A DNA stretch of 49,908 nt, taken from assembly GCA_964463245.1 (NCBI GenBank), contig CAYXBU010000008.1, forward strand, positions 1-49,908, read 5' to 3'. The position numbers and the translations under genes are program-made. This DNA comes from CAMEON01 sp964463245 (lineage in GTDB: Bacteria; Bacillota; Clostridia; Oscillospirales; CAG-272). Shown here piece after piece: positions 41,507-49,889 of the stretch. Positions within the stretch are counted from its first letter, which is position 1, and each line of letters starts with the position of its first letter. The notes beneath the pieces were generated by a model. It did not search any database, was not told where the DNA came from, and was given only the letters and a program-made list of their open reading frames with translations.

Positions 41507-42403
41507 ATGACCGAGGCAGACCTTGACAAGCGGGAGAACTGCCCTCCCGAGGGGGACGAGCACGACGAGCTGTCCCTGACCGCCATCCCGCCGGATCAGC
41601 TCCTGTCCCGCTATGTCGCCGCCATCGTGGAGCGACAGCTGGAGACCCTCTCTTCCAGGGAGGATGACCCAAAGACCCGCCTGGAGCTGATCCGCCGCAT
41701 CCTGACCGCAGTCTCGGAGGTCGGCTCGGCCGCCCTGCCGCCCGAGGATGACCCCGACCGCGCCCCGTGGGGACAGCCCGACACGCTGGTCGGCTCGGTG
41801 CGCTCCGAGGCGCAGTACGCCCACTGCCTGCGGCGCGGCTACTACTACCACCCGGCATCCTGCGTGCAGGCGGGCGACCCGCCCGTGCGGTATGTCGCCC
41901 TGTGCCATGCCGCCTATACCGACGACCCCGGCATCCGCTGGTACGGCGAGGTGCTCCGCACGGCACAGGTACAGCGGCGGGTCATTCCCTTCCCGCTGAC
42001 CCGCAACAACCCCGACGAGCCGTACATCGCCTATGTGGTCAGGTCCTGGCGACCCCTGCCCACCCCCGTGGAGATCCGCGACGGGAGCGTATACCTACCC
42101 CGCCGCACCAATTCCTTCCTCTTGACCCACGCGCCCTACACCTGCGCCCTGTTTGACATCCGCTCGGCGGAGGAATATCGGGCCTTCATGCGGCTCTACC
42201 GGCAGTTCTGCGGGGAAACACCGACGGCGATCTCGCCCGACCGCGAAGACGGCCGCCTGACCCTTACCTGCCGAGCCGAGAGCGCGACCCTCTCCGACCG
42301 GAACGGACGGGCGCGGTACACCGTGACCGCCGAGCAGTTCCGCCGGTCTCCCGGAGAGGTCATTCGGGAGATCTCCAGGCTCCTGAATGTAAATAATCTG
42401 TGA
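41507..42403 (+). CDS. Protein of unknown function
   Basis: 298 residues behind AAAGGAGGG. An acidic N-terminus is followed by a helix (YVAAIVERQLETL), and a central beta-rich part has IRWYGEVLRTAQVQRRVIPF, YIAYVVRSWRPLPTPVEI and RTNSFLLTHAPYTCALFDIR. The W-Y-G-x-[VI] then R-R, then W-x-x-L-P-x-P-[VI] order resembles a domain I have seen in nuclease-linked Firmicutes proteins of unknown function, but I cannot name a family. No signal peptide or membrane segment. It lies 44 bases after the SGNH gene. Confidence 0.75.
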   Translation: MTEADLDKRENCPPEGDEHDELSLTAIPPDQLLSRYVAAIVERQLETLSSREDDPKTRLELIRRILTAVSEVGSAALPPEDDPDRAPWGQPDTLVGSVRSEAQYAHCLRRGYYYHPASCVQAGDPPVRYVALCHAAYTDDPGIRWYGEVLRTAQVQRRVIPFPLTRNNPDEPYIAYVVRSWRPLPTPVEIRDGSVYLPRRTNSFLLTHAPYTCALFDIRSAEEYRAFMRLYRQFCGETPTAISPDREDGRLTLTCRAESATLSDRNGRARYTVTAEQFRRSPGEVIREISRLLNVNNL

Positions 42404-42416
42404 AATGCAAAAAATT

Positions 42417-42453
42417 CCACAAAATCCCGGTTGACATAGCCGGGGTTTTGTGG
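42417..42453. terminator. Hairpin overlapping the next promoter
   Basis: CCACAAAATCCCGG (42417-42430) pairs with CCGGGGTTTTGTGG (42440-42453) with one wobble. The loop is TTGACATAG, which contains the -35 of the following promoter, and the right arm is part of its spacer. An AAAAAATT stretch upstream gives a U-tract only for the minus strand, so as a terminator it would act best on leftward transcripts. Confidence 0.55.
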
Positions 42454-42459
42454 TACAAT
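42431..42459 (+). promoter_or_regulatory. Sigma-A promoter of the CNNM/CorC gene and its leader
   Basis: -35 TTGACA (42431-42436), 17-bp spacer, -10 TACAAT (42454-42459). The first good start codon for a known protein is 292 bases further on. Confidence 0.8.
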
Positions 42460-42751
42460 GGTCGAAATACTTGAGGAAAGGAGATAAAGAACTACCATTA
42501 TGGACGGGGACAGTACGTCTCACAGTTGTGAGAAGCCTCCTTTATGTCGTTATGTGCGCTTGAAGTGGTGCATGAGCAATATTGACCTGTGTCCCGGCGG
42601 GAGCGTATCTGCTTTCGACGGTGGTCGGCAGGTTCTCTTTGCTTGCGCGAAACCGCCTCAGGCCTTTTCTTATACCCGAGCCGAACTCGGCATAGAATGA
42701 TCCACACATAACGAGAACGGATACAGCATCCGAAAGGAGAGACATACCATC
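42460..42751 (+). other. Long leader before the CNNM/CorC gene, possible structured RNA or small ORF
   Basis: About 290 bases. It contains AAAGGAG followed 16 bases later by an ATG (42500) opening a 66-codon frame to 42700, a perfect dyad TCTCACA-GT-TGTGAGA (42518-42533) and a CCGAG/CTCGG hairpin near 42672-42686. I do not recognise a riboswitch class (no M-box, yybP-ykoY or ydaO signatures). The frame has no protein-family match I know. Confidence 0.4.
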
Positions 42752-44152
42752 ATGAAAAGCGTCATCCTCATGGCACTGCTCCAGCTGGTTCTGATCCTGC
42801 TGAACGCCGTCTTTGCGGCGGCCGAGATCGCAGGCCTGAGCGTCAACGAGAACAAATTGAACAAAATGGCGGAGGAGGGCAACCGCAAGGCCAAACGCCT
42901 GCTCAAGCTGACCCGCAATCCCGCGCGCTTCTTAGCCACCATTCAGGTCGCCATCACGCTGGCGGGCTTCTTGGGAAGTGCCTTCGCCGCCGACAACTTC
43001 GCCATCTACATCGCACGGGGGCTGGCTGCCCTCGGTGTGCCCGGCGACCCCGAGAGCGGTGCTCTGAAGACCGTCTCGGTGGTGCTGACCACCTTCATCC
43101 TGTCCTACCTGACCCTCATCTTCGGCGAGCTGGTACCCAAGCGGGTAGCCATGCGCAAGTCGGAGTCCATGGCGATGGGTATGTCGGGTATGCTGAGAGG
43201 GGTCGGCATCCTGTTTGCCCCCCTTGTGTGGCTTCTGGAGAAGTCCACCAACGGTGTCCTGCGCCTTATGGGGATCGACCCCTCGGAGGCCGACGAGGAG
43301 ACCAGCGAGGAGGATATCCGCCTCATGGTGGACGCGAGTGCCGAGACCGGTGCCATCGACCGCGAGGAGCAGAGCATCATCCAGAATGTGTTTGAATTTG
43401 ACGATCTGACCGCCGGTGAGATCGCCGTCCACCGCACCGAGGTCACCATCCTCTGGATCGAGGACGATATGGATCAGTGGGACGAGACCATCCACAAGGG
43501 ACGGTTCACCTTCTACCCGGTCTGCGGCGAGTCCAAGGACAACATCATCGGTGTGCTCAACGCCAAGGACTACTACCGTCTGGAAAGCAAGGAGCGGGAG
43601 ACCGTCATGCGAGAGGCAGTCCGCCCCGCGTACCTGGTGCCGGAGGGAGTCAAGGCCGACGTCCTGTTCCGCAATATGCGTACCTCCCGCAACAAGTTTG
43701 CCGTGGTGCTGGATGAGTACGGCGGTATGGCGGGCATCGTGACCATCACCGACCTGGTGGAGCGGCTGGTCGGCGACCTGACCAACGCCGACGACAGCAC
43801 CCCGCCCGCCCCCGCCGACATCGTGGAGCTGGAGGACGGCGACTGGGAGGTGCGCGGCACCGCCGACCTCGGCGAGGTACAGGAGACCCTGGACGTCGAT
43901 CTGCCCAACGAGGATTGTGACACCTTCGGCGGTCTGGTCTTTGCCGAGCTGGGTACCATCCCCGAAGACGGCGCCACCTGCGACCTGACCATCGGTCGTC
44001 TGGAGATCCATGTTCTGAACGTGGTCGATCATCAAATGGAGATCGCCCGCGTCCATGTCCAGCCAAAGGCATCCGAGGAGGATGCCGATGACGAGGACAG
44101 TGACTCCAAGTCCAAGAAGGACCGCGAGAAATCTTCCGTAGCGGAGGAGTAG
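42752..44152 (+). CDS. CNNM/CorC-type (DUF21-CBS) membrane transporter
   Basis: 466 residues. The N-terminal DUF21 domain has four hydrophobic segments including FAAAEIAGLSVNENKLNKMA and SYLTLIFGELVPKRVAMRKS. Two CBS motifs follow (EEQSIIQNVFEFDDLTAGEI start, then IGVLNAKDYY and DEYGGMAGIVTITDLVERLV), and a CorC_HlyC domain is at the end before a charged tail. The family moves or senses divalent cations, mostly magnesium or cobalt. It has a GAAAGGAG site 9 bases before the ATG. Confidence 0.9.
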   Translation: MKSVILMALLQLVLILLNAVFAAAEIAGLSVNENKLNKMAEEGNRKAKRLLKLTRNPARFLATIQVAITLAGFLGSAFAADNFAIYIARGLAALGVPGDPESGALKTVSVVLTTFILSYLTLIFGELVPKRVAMRKSESMAMGMSGMLRGVGILFAPLVWLLEKSTNGVLRLMGIDPSEADEETSEEDIRLMVDASAETGAIDREEQSIIQNVFEFDDLTAGEIAVHRTEVTILWIEDDMDQWDETIHKGRFTFYPVCGESKDNIIGVLNAKDYYRLESKERETVMREAVRPAYLVPEGVKADVLFRNMRTSRNKFAVVLDEYGGMAGIVTITDLVERLVGDLTNADDSTPPAPADIVELEDGDWEVRGTADLGEVQETLDVDLPNEDCDTFGGLVFAELGTIPEDGATCDLTIGRLEIHVLNVVDHQMEIARVHVQPKASEEDADDEDSDSKSKKDREKSSVAEE

Positions 44153-44163
44153 CGCGCGGGCTT

Positions 44164-44184
44164 GTGTTCCCGCCTAAGGAACAC
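44164..44184. terminator. First of two hairpins after the CNNM/CorC gene
   Basis: GTGTTCC (44164-44170) and GGAACAC (44178-44184), a perfect 7-bp stem with a 7-base loop, 11 bases after the stop codon. Confidence 0.45.
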
Positions 44185-44201
44185 CGCGAATAGGATATAC
44201 C

Positions 44202-44231
44202 AAAGCCCCTCCCCACACGGGGAGGGGCTTT
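44202..44231. terminator. Bidirectional terminator between CNNM/CorC gene and lepA
   Basis: A perfect 13-bp stem AAAGCCCCTCCCC (44202-44214) and GGGGAGGGGCTTT (44219-44231) with loop ACAC, between the two convergent genes. Confidence 0.85.
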
Positions 44232-44246
44232 GCGGTATTGACCCGA

Positions 44247-46070
44247 TCAGGTATCGTCGCTGTCCAGCCGCAGGACAGCCATGAAGGCCTCCGGCGAGAC
44301 CTGCACCGAGCCCAGCTGGCGCATCTTCTTCTTGCCTTCCTTTTGCTTTTCCAGCAGCTTCTTCTTCCGCGTGATGTCGCCGCCGTAGCACTTGGCCAGC
44401 ACGTCCTTGCGCATGGCCTTGACGGTCTCACGGGCAATGATCTTGGAGCCGATGGCCGCCTGCACGGGGATCTCGAACAGCTGACGCGGGATGTTTTCCT
44501 TGAGCTTCTCGGCCACCCGTCGCGCACGGGCGTAGGCCTTGTCCTCATGGACGATGAAGGACAGCGCATCCACCTGGTCGCCGTTGAGCAGGAAGTCCAG
44601 CTTGACCAGACGGGAGGGCTGGTAGCCCAACAGCTCGTAGTCCAGCGAGGCGTAGCCGCGGGAGCGGCTCTTGAGCGCGTCAAAGAAATCGTATATGATC
44701 TCGTTGAGTGGCAGGTGGTAGTGCAGCTCCACGCGGGTGGGGTCAAGGTACTTCATGTCGATGAACTCCCCGCGCCGATCCTGACACAGCTCCATCAGCC
44801 CGCCCACATAGTCGGACGGCGTGATGATGCTGGCCTTGACGATCGGCTCCCGCGCCTCCTTGATGACATCCGCCGAGGGGTAGTTGGACGGGTTGTCCAC
44901 CGTGATGAGGGAGCCGTCGGTGCGGGTGATCTCATAGACCACGCTGGGCGCGGTGGTGATCAAGTCCAGATTGAACTCCCTCTCCAGCCGCTCCTCGATG
45001 ATCTCCATGTGCAAGAGCCCCAAAAAGCCGCAACGGAAGCCAAAGCCCAGCGCGACCGAGGTCTCCGGTTCGAAGGACAGGGCGGCATCGTTCAGCTGCA
45101 GCTTTTCCAACGCATCCCGCAGGTCGCCGTAGCGAGCACCATCGGCGGGATAGATACCGGCAAAGACCATGGGCTGTGCCGCCTTAAAGCCGGGGCAGGG
45201 CTCGGCGGTCGGATCATCCGCCAGCGTGACGGTATCCCCCACGCGGGTGTCCCCGACCGACTTGATGGAGGCGGTGAAGTACCCGACCTCCCCCGCCGCC
45301 AGCCGTCCGGTGGATTTCAGCCCGAACGGCTCCAGCGTACCGGTGTCCACCACCTCAAAGGTCGCGCCGGTGGACATCAGGCGGATCCTGTCGCCGGTGC
45401 GTACCACACCGTCCAGCACCCGCATATTGACCACCACCCCGAGGTAGCTGTCGTAGTAGGAGTCGAAGATGAGTGCCTTGAGAGGGGCATCCTCATCCCC
45501 GCTCGGGGCGGGAATGTCGCGGATGATGGCATCCATGACATCCTGAATGTTCAAGCCGGTCTTGGCGGACACGGCGGGACAGCCCTCGGCGGGAATGCCG
45601 ATGATGTCCTCGATGTCCTGTCGGCACTGCTCCACCTGCGCCGAGGGGAGGTCGATCTTGTTGATGACAGGCACGATCTCCAGCCCCGCATCCACCGCCA
45701 GATAGGCGTTGGCAAGGGTCTGCGCCTCAATGCCCTGCGTCGCATCCACCACCAGCAGGGCGCCGTCACAGGCGTTGAGAGAACGGGACACCTCATAGTT
45801 AAAGTCCACGTGCCCGGGGGTGTCGATGAGGTTCAGCTCGTAGGTCTCGCCGTCGGGGGCGGTGTAGTTGAGCCGCACGGCGCGCGCCTTGATGGTGATG
45901 CCGCGCTCCCGCTCCAGATCCATATTGTCCAGCACCCGCGACTCCATCTCCCGCTCCGAGAGCGTGTTGGTGTGCTCCAGAATGCGATCGGCCAGGGTGG
46001 ACTTGCCGTGGTCTATGTGGGCTATGATGGAGAAATTGCGGATGTGCTTCATTCTTTGATTCTCTGCCAT
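44247..46070 (-). CDS. lepA: Elongation factor 4 (LepA)
   Basis: 607 residues from ATG 46070, where the family start MKHIRNFSIIAHIDHGKST follows a few residues later. The open frame continues upstream, but the chosen start has an AGGAAG site and gives the usual length. G1 AHIDHGKS, G2 RERGITIK, G3 DTPGHVDF and G4 NKIDLPSA are intact. The LepA C-terminal domain ends with MRQLGSVQVSPEAFMAVLRL. This ribosomal GTPase back-translocates or helps initiation under stress. Its promoter is divergent from that of the next operon. Confidence 0.96.
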   Translation of the reverse strand: MAENQRMKHIRNFSIIAHIDHGKSTLADRILEHTNTLSEREMESRVLDNMDLERERGITIKARAVRLNYTAPDGETYELNLIDTPGHVDFNYEVSRSLNACDGALLVVDATQGIEAQTLANAYLAVDAGLEIVPVINKIDLPSAQVEQCRQDIEDIIGIPAEGCPAVSAKTGLNIQDVMDAIIRDIPAPSGDEDAPLKALIFDSYYDSYLGVVVNMRVLDGVVRTGDRIRLMSTGATFEVVDTGTLEPFGLKSTGRLAAGEVGYFTASIKSVGDTRVGDTVTLADDPTAEPCPGFKAAQPMVFAGIYPADGARYGDLRDALEKLQLNDAALSFEPETSVALGFGFRCGFLGLLHMEIIEERLEREFNLDLITTAPSVVYEITRTDGSLITVDNPSNYPSADVIKEAREPIVKASIITPSDYVGGLMELCQDRRGEFIDMKYLDPTRVELHYHLPLNEIIYDFFDALKSRSRGYASLDYELLGYQPSRLVKLDFLLNGDQVDALSFIVHEDKAYARARRVAEKLKENIPRQLFEIPVQAAIGSKIIARETVKAMRKDVLAKCYGGDITRKKKLLEKQKEGKKKMRQLGSVQVSPEAFMAVLRLDSDDT

Positions 46071-46115
46071 GAATTGCTTCCTGCTCCTGTGAATTGAAAT
46101 TCTGTTTCGTCCTAT

Positions 46116-46144
46116 ATTATACATGATTTTGCGCGGAATGGCAA
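46116..46144 (-). promoter_or_regulatory. Sigma-A promoter of lepA
   Basis: On the minus strand, -35 TTGCCA (46139-46144), 17-bp spacer, -10 TATAAT (46116-46121), 46 bases before the ATG. Confidence 0.75.
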
Positions 46145-46192
46145 TAGGTAACGGAAATTTTTTTCGTGTCACAGAGCCGCCGAGGGGAAGCC

Positions 46193-46221
46193 TTGACAAA
46201 GTCGGGCATATCTGCTATAAT
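46193..46221 (+). promoter_or_regulatory. Consensus sigma-A promoter of the surface-protein operon
   Basis: -35 TTGACA (46193-46198), 17-bp spacer, -10 TATAAT (46216-46221). A GGAAAGGAAG stretch at 46238-46247 lies over 30 bases before the ATG at 46281, so the gene has no well-placed ribosome binding site. Confidence 0.85.
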
Positions 46222-46280
46222 GAATTCATCAACTTTGGGAAAGGAAGTGTCGCCGCCCTCGCGCTGCGACCGTAAAAGCC

Positions 46281-47780
46281 ATGAAAAAGAAGCCGCTATG
46301 CCTCATCATCTCCGCTCTGCTCTTGCTGGCAGCCCTGCTGACCGCCCTGCCCTTCCCGGCAGCCGCCGCAGATATCGTCATGGAACCCTACTTTGGACAG
46401 CCCTTCCAACCGGCGGGCACGACCTTCGGTCAGGTCAGTTTCTTAGTGCCGAGCGATGCCGCAGGACTGACAAAGGATGCCTGGGACGGCAACATCGATC
46501 ACAACACCGACCTCATCCTGATCTCTTACATAAAGAATGGCGTCACCTATGAGAACAAGACCCTCCGCGAGGTCAAGGCACAGCTGGGAAACAAAGCCCT
46601 GATGCGCACCTGCTACACCTACGAGGGAGGTCCCGACGGCTCGATCCGTCTCAACCTGGTCTTCCACATGGACGACCACGCCGCGCTCAAGCCGGCCGAC
46701 ATTCTGGCGGTCACGGTCAAGGCGGGCTTTGTCTGGTGCGCCGGCTCTCCGAGCGGCATCACCTCCGAGCTGACGAGCATCCGTCTGGATCGGGATGTCT
46801 CCTTCGTCACCAACGCCACCGCCGGGATCGCGGGGGTGCAGACCGGTCCGATGCCGGGCCCCGACGGTGCCCTGCGGATCAAGTTTGATCGAGCCGAGTC
46901 GGATGTGTCCCTCAAGGCCATCTCGACCGTGAATCTCTGCCCCTCGGCCATCCCCGGGAAGACGCTGGGTGACCTCGTCACCATCAACGGCGAGACCGTG
47001 ACCGCACTGATCGAACAGGGGAAGGTCGCACGCTTCAACTTCTACGGAGACACCCTGGTCGTCCATATCGATGACGAGGCCTACCTGGGTGCCCTTAAGT
47101 CCGAGCAATATCCGATCGTGATCCTGCCCGGCTTCCGCTGGATGACCTGGGATCAGGATGACTGGGGCAACTGGGCGGGCACCAACGCCGACAAGTACAC
47201 CCCCGTTGAGGGCTCCCTGGTGCTGGAGCCGATCTCCTTCTGTGTCAACGCAAAGGACGAGATCGTGATCCCATCCGACAGCATCACGGTCGAGCCGGGC
47301 TACCGCGACACCTACACCGTGGGGGAGTCCTTTGATATGAAGACGCTCCTGATCCGTGTCCACCGCACCAACGGCAAGTCGGAGGTCATGCCCATCCTGG
47401 AGCGCATGGTCACCTATGACTTCTCCAAACCGGGCAAGGCTACCGTGACCATCGACTACGACGGTATGCAGACCTCCTTCACGGTCACGGTCAAAGAAGC
47501 CCCCGCCACCGAACCCGTGACCGAGCCTGCCACCGAGCCTGCCACCGAGATGACCACGGAATCCTCGACCGAGACCGCTGTCGAAACAGAGACCATCTCC
47601 GAGACCGCATCCGATGTGCTCCCCACCGATGCCACCGCATCCGCGACCGACTCGGATACCGACAGCGAGAGCGGCGCGGCGGCGGAGTCGGGTTGCAGCT
47701 CGTCCGTCGCTCTCCTGCCGTCCCTGCTGACGATATTGACCCTCGCCGTGTCCTTGCGGCGCAAGAGGAAGGAGGATTGA
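46281..47780 (+). CDS. Secreted protein with Ig-like domain and GC-type C-terminal anchor
   Basis: 499 residues. A Sec signal (1-29, ending AAAA-D) leads to a beta-rich part of about 300 residues that I do not recognise. Residues about 345-405 form a bacterial Ig-like module of the Big_3 type (YTVGESFDMKTLLIRVHR, KPGKATVTIDYDGMQTSFTV). A Thr/Glu/Ser/Asp linker runs into ESGCSSSV, a hydrophobic helix and RRKRKED. The only start giving a signal peptide is ATG 46281, although the best Shine-Dalgarno sequence is over 30 bases away. The next gene starts 3 bases after its stop, so both are one operon. The role is unknown; a surface adhesin or glycan-binding partner is possible. Confidence 0.75.
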   Translation: MKKKPLCLIISALLLLAALLTALPFPAAAADIVMEPYFGQPFQPAGTTFGQVSFLVPSDAAGLTKDAWDGNIDHNTDLILISYIKNGVTYENKTLREVKAQLGNKALMRTCYTYEGGPDGSIRLNLVFHMDDHAALKPADILAVTVKAGFVWCAGSPSGITSELTSIRLDRDVSFVTNATAGIAGVQTGPMPGPDGALRIKFDRAESDVSLKAISTVNLCPSAIPGKTLGDLVTINGETVTALIEQGKVARFNFYGDTLVVHIDDEAYLGALKSEQYPIVILPGFRWMTWDQDDWGNWAGTNADKYTPVEGSLVLEPISFCVNAKDEIVIPSDSITVEPGYRDTYTVGESFDMKTLLIRVHRTNGKSEVMPILERMVTYDFSKPGKATVTIDYDGMQTSFTVTVKEAPATEPVTEPATEPATEMTTESSTETAVETETISETASDVLPTDATASATDSDTDSESGAAAESGCSSSVALLPSLLTILTLAVSLRRKRKED

Positions 47781-47783
47781 ACC

Positions 47784-49781
47784 ATGAAGCATATGACCCG
47801 CTATATAGCCCTGTTGCTCGGGCTGATCCTGGCCGTCTCTCCGCTGACCGCCTGTCGGGACAGCGACACCCCCGCCTCGACCGAGACCGCAGGGGCGACT
47901 CAGACCGAGCCGTCGGACACCCCTTCGACCGAGGCCGAGATAGACACCGAGACCGAACCCGCCACCGAGGTCGAGACCGAGACTGAACCGACCCCCACCC
48001 TGACCCGCGTGCCCGACACCCGCGACCTGACCGCCGCGCAGTATTCCGTCCTGAACATCACCGGCACGGATGACTTCGGTCGCGTGATCTCCCCCGTGGA
48101 CGGCAAGGTCAATGCCGACCGCTATGTCGGTATGTTCTACTTCCTGACCTTGGGACAGCACACAAACCACACCGGTATATACGACATCGACGAGATCACC
48201 TACGGCAGTACCTACGATAAGGCCTTCACGGATTACAATACCCCCATCACCCCGCTCGGATCGGCACACTTTTGGGGCAAGCCGGTCTTCGGCTACTACA
48301 ACAGCCTTGACCCCTGGGTCATGCGGAAGCATATCGAGATGCTGACCATGGCAGGGGTAGACTTCCTCGTGCTGGATACCACGAACAACGTCCTGTACCC
48401 GGAGGTCACAGCAAAGCTCTTTGCCATTCTCAAAGAGTATCAGGAAGACGGCTGGGATGTCCCCCGCGTGGTCTACTACCTGGGCAAGCACGATGTCAGA
48501 GCCGACATCAACGCCCTGAAGAAGGCCTATAGCCACTTCTACGGTTCCGAGACCTACAAGAGCCTGTGGTTTACCCCCAACGACCCCGAAAAGCCGCTTG
48601 TGATCGCCCCGGACACCGTCATCCAAGCCATCGGCAGCTCCTCGGATGTGCAGGAGAAGCAGCTGGCCGCCTTCTTTGACTTCCGCGTGACCCAGTGGCC
48701 GAACGAGAGCACCATCTACGAAAACGGTGCCCCCTGGATCGATTTCACCTACCCGCAACGCTCGCAGAACGGCTGGATCAACCTGTCCACGGCTCAGCAC
48801 GTCACGGTCAACATGAGCGATACCGCCAACTCCCGCGGGCGCGGCTGGTACCCCGTCAAGAAGAATCGAGACGGCAGCTGGAGAGGTGTCAACGACCACG
48901 ACAACTGGTTGCAGGATCTCAACTTCCAGGCACAGTGGAACACCGTGCTGGATATGACACCGAAGCAGCGCGCCACCGATGCCAGATTCGTCTTCCTGAC
49001 CGGCTGGAATGAATGGGTCGCCGAAAAGCTCAACGCGGGCAATGGGAAGTACTTCACCTGCGATACCTTCAACGCCGAGTACTCGCGAGACATCGAGCCC
49101 TCCCGCTCCAGCGGCATGAAGGACTATTGCTACTTCATGACCATCATGAATATCCACAACGACAACTACGCCCCCGCCGTCCATTACGACTACCCCTCCG
49201 CCACCCCCGACATCTCGCGGGACGACACCGAGGTCTGGAGCACCTCGCAGGCCGTCTATCGTGACTTCACGGGCGAGTGCGCCGACCGCAACTTCAAGGC
49301 CATGGCCGGGGACACGATCTACACCGACACGACGGGGCGCAACGATATTGACACCGTCACCATCCTGCATGACAGCGAGTATCTCTACTTCCGTATCACC
49401 TGCGCCGAGGACATCACCGCCTACAGCGCGGGGGACACCACCTGGATGAACCTCTGGATCAAGACCTCCCACGCCTCGGGGGAGCTGATGGGCGGCTATG
49501 AGTATGTCCTCAACCGCGAGGTCGCGGGGGAGAAGACCACCGTACTGCGCTGCAAGTCCGAGGACGACCTGCAGGCGGTCGGCGAGGCCGATGTCCGCGT
49601 GTACGGTCAGGTCATGATCCTGCGTATTCCGCTGGAGACGATCGGTCTGAGTGCACAAGACCTTGCCCTTGAGTTCAAGGTCACCGATCATGTGCAGGAT
49701 ATGATCGGCGACCCCCTCAACCTCTACTCCACCGGGGATGCCGCCCCGATCGGTTCCCTGAACTTCAGCTTCGGCTACTGA
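47784..49781 (+). CDS. Lipoprotein GH99/WbsX-like protein with CBM9-like domain
   Basis: 665 residues. The lipoprotein signal ends LTAC at about residue 24, followed by a Thr/Glu/Pro linker. The TIM-barrel-like domain has YVGMFYFLTLGQHT, GVDFLVLDTTNN and RFVFLTGWNEW (near residue 406). A CBM9/DOMON-like part (DSEYLYFRITCAEDITAY, TTWMNLWIKT) ends the protein. It is a paralog of 23185-25869: the same motif order and a similar pre-CBM segment. It lacks the N-terminal beta-sandwich and the C-terminal anchor, using a lipid anchor instead. GAAGGAGG lies across the stop of the upstream gene, and the start is 3 bases after it. Confidence 0.85.
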   Translation: MKHMTRYIALLLGLILAVSPLTACRDSDTPASTETAGATQTEPSDTPSTEAEIDTETEPATEVETETEPTPTLTRVPDTRDLTAAQYSVLNITGTDDFGRVISPVDGKVNADRYVGMFYFLTLGQHTNHTGIYDIDEITYGSTYDKAFTDYNTPITPLGSAHFWGKPVFGYYNSLDPWVMRKHIEMLTMAGVDFLVLDTTNNVLYPEVTAKLFAILKEYQEDGWDVPRVVYYLGKHDVRADINALKKAYSHFYGSETYKSLWFTPNDPEKPLVIAPDTVIQAIGSSSDVQEKQLAAFFDFRVTQWPNESTIYENGAPWIDFTYPQRSQNGWINLSTAQHVTVNMSDTANSRGRGWYPVKKNRDGSWRGVNDHDNWLQDLNFQAQWNTVLDMTPKQRATDARFVFLTGWNEWVAEKLNAGNGKYFTCDTFNAEYSRDIEPSRSSGMKDYCYFMTIMNIHNDNYAPAVHYDYPSATPDISRDDTEVWSTSQAVYRDFTGECADRNFKAMAGDTIYTDTTGRNDIDTVTILHDSEYLYFRITCAEDITAYSAGDTTWMNLWIKTSHASGELMGGYEYVLNREVAGEKTTVLRCKSEDDLQAVGEADVRVYGQVMILRIPLETIGLSAQDLALEFKVTDHVQDMIGDPLNLYSTGDAAPIGSLNFSFGY

Positions 49782-49842
49782 TCCCCGCGCATATTCCCGA
49801 TATTCGGTATTCCCTATCCACTATTCGCGCAAGGAGCGAACG

Positions 49843-49889
49843 AAAAGCCCGAGCCGATCCCCGCAGAGGGGACTTGGCTCGGGTCTTTT
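49843..49889 (+). terminator. Intrinsic terminator of the surface-protein operon
   Basis: Arms AAAAGCCCGAGCC (49843-49855) and GGCTCGGGTCTTTT (49876-49889) pair with a one-base bulge. An inner CCCC/GGGG stem closes the loop. Confidence 0.75.

Noticed and set aside
42460..42751. Known metal riboswitch (M-box, yybP-ykoY, NiCo) before the CNNM/CorC gene
   Set aside because: None of the conserved core sequences of these classes could be found, so it is listed only as an unassigned leader.
44238..46097. Plus-strand open frame opposite lepA
   Set aside because: LepA on the minus strand has all GTPase motifs; the plus-strand text has none.
46071..46199. N-terminal extension of LepA to an upstream ATG
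   Set aside because: The residues before ATG 46070 do not fit the family, cover the promoter, and the usual LepA length starts at 46070.
46443..49691. Minus-strand open frame of over 1000 codons spanning two surface-protein genes
   Set aside because: It crosses two plus-strand genes with signals and domains, and its text is the Gly/Val/Asp-rich shadow of them.
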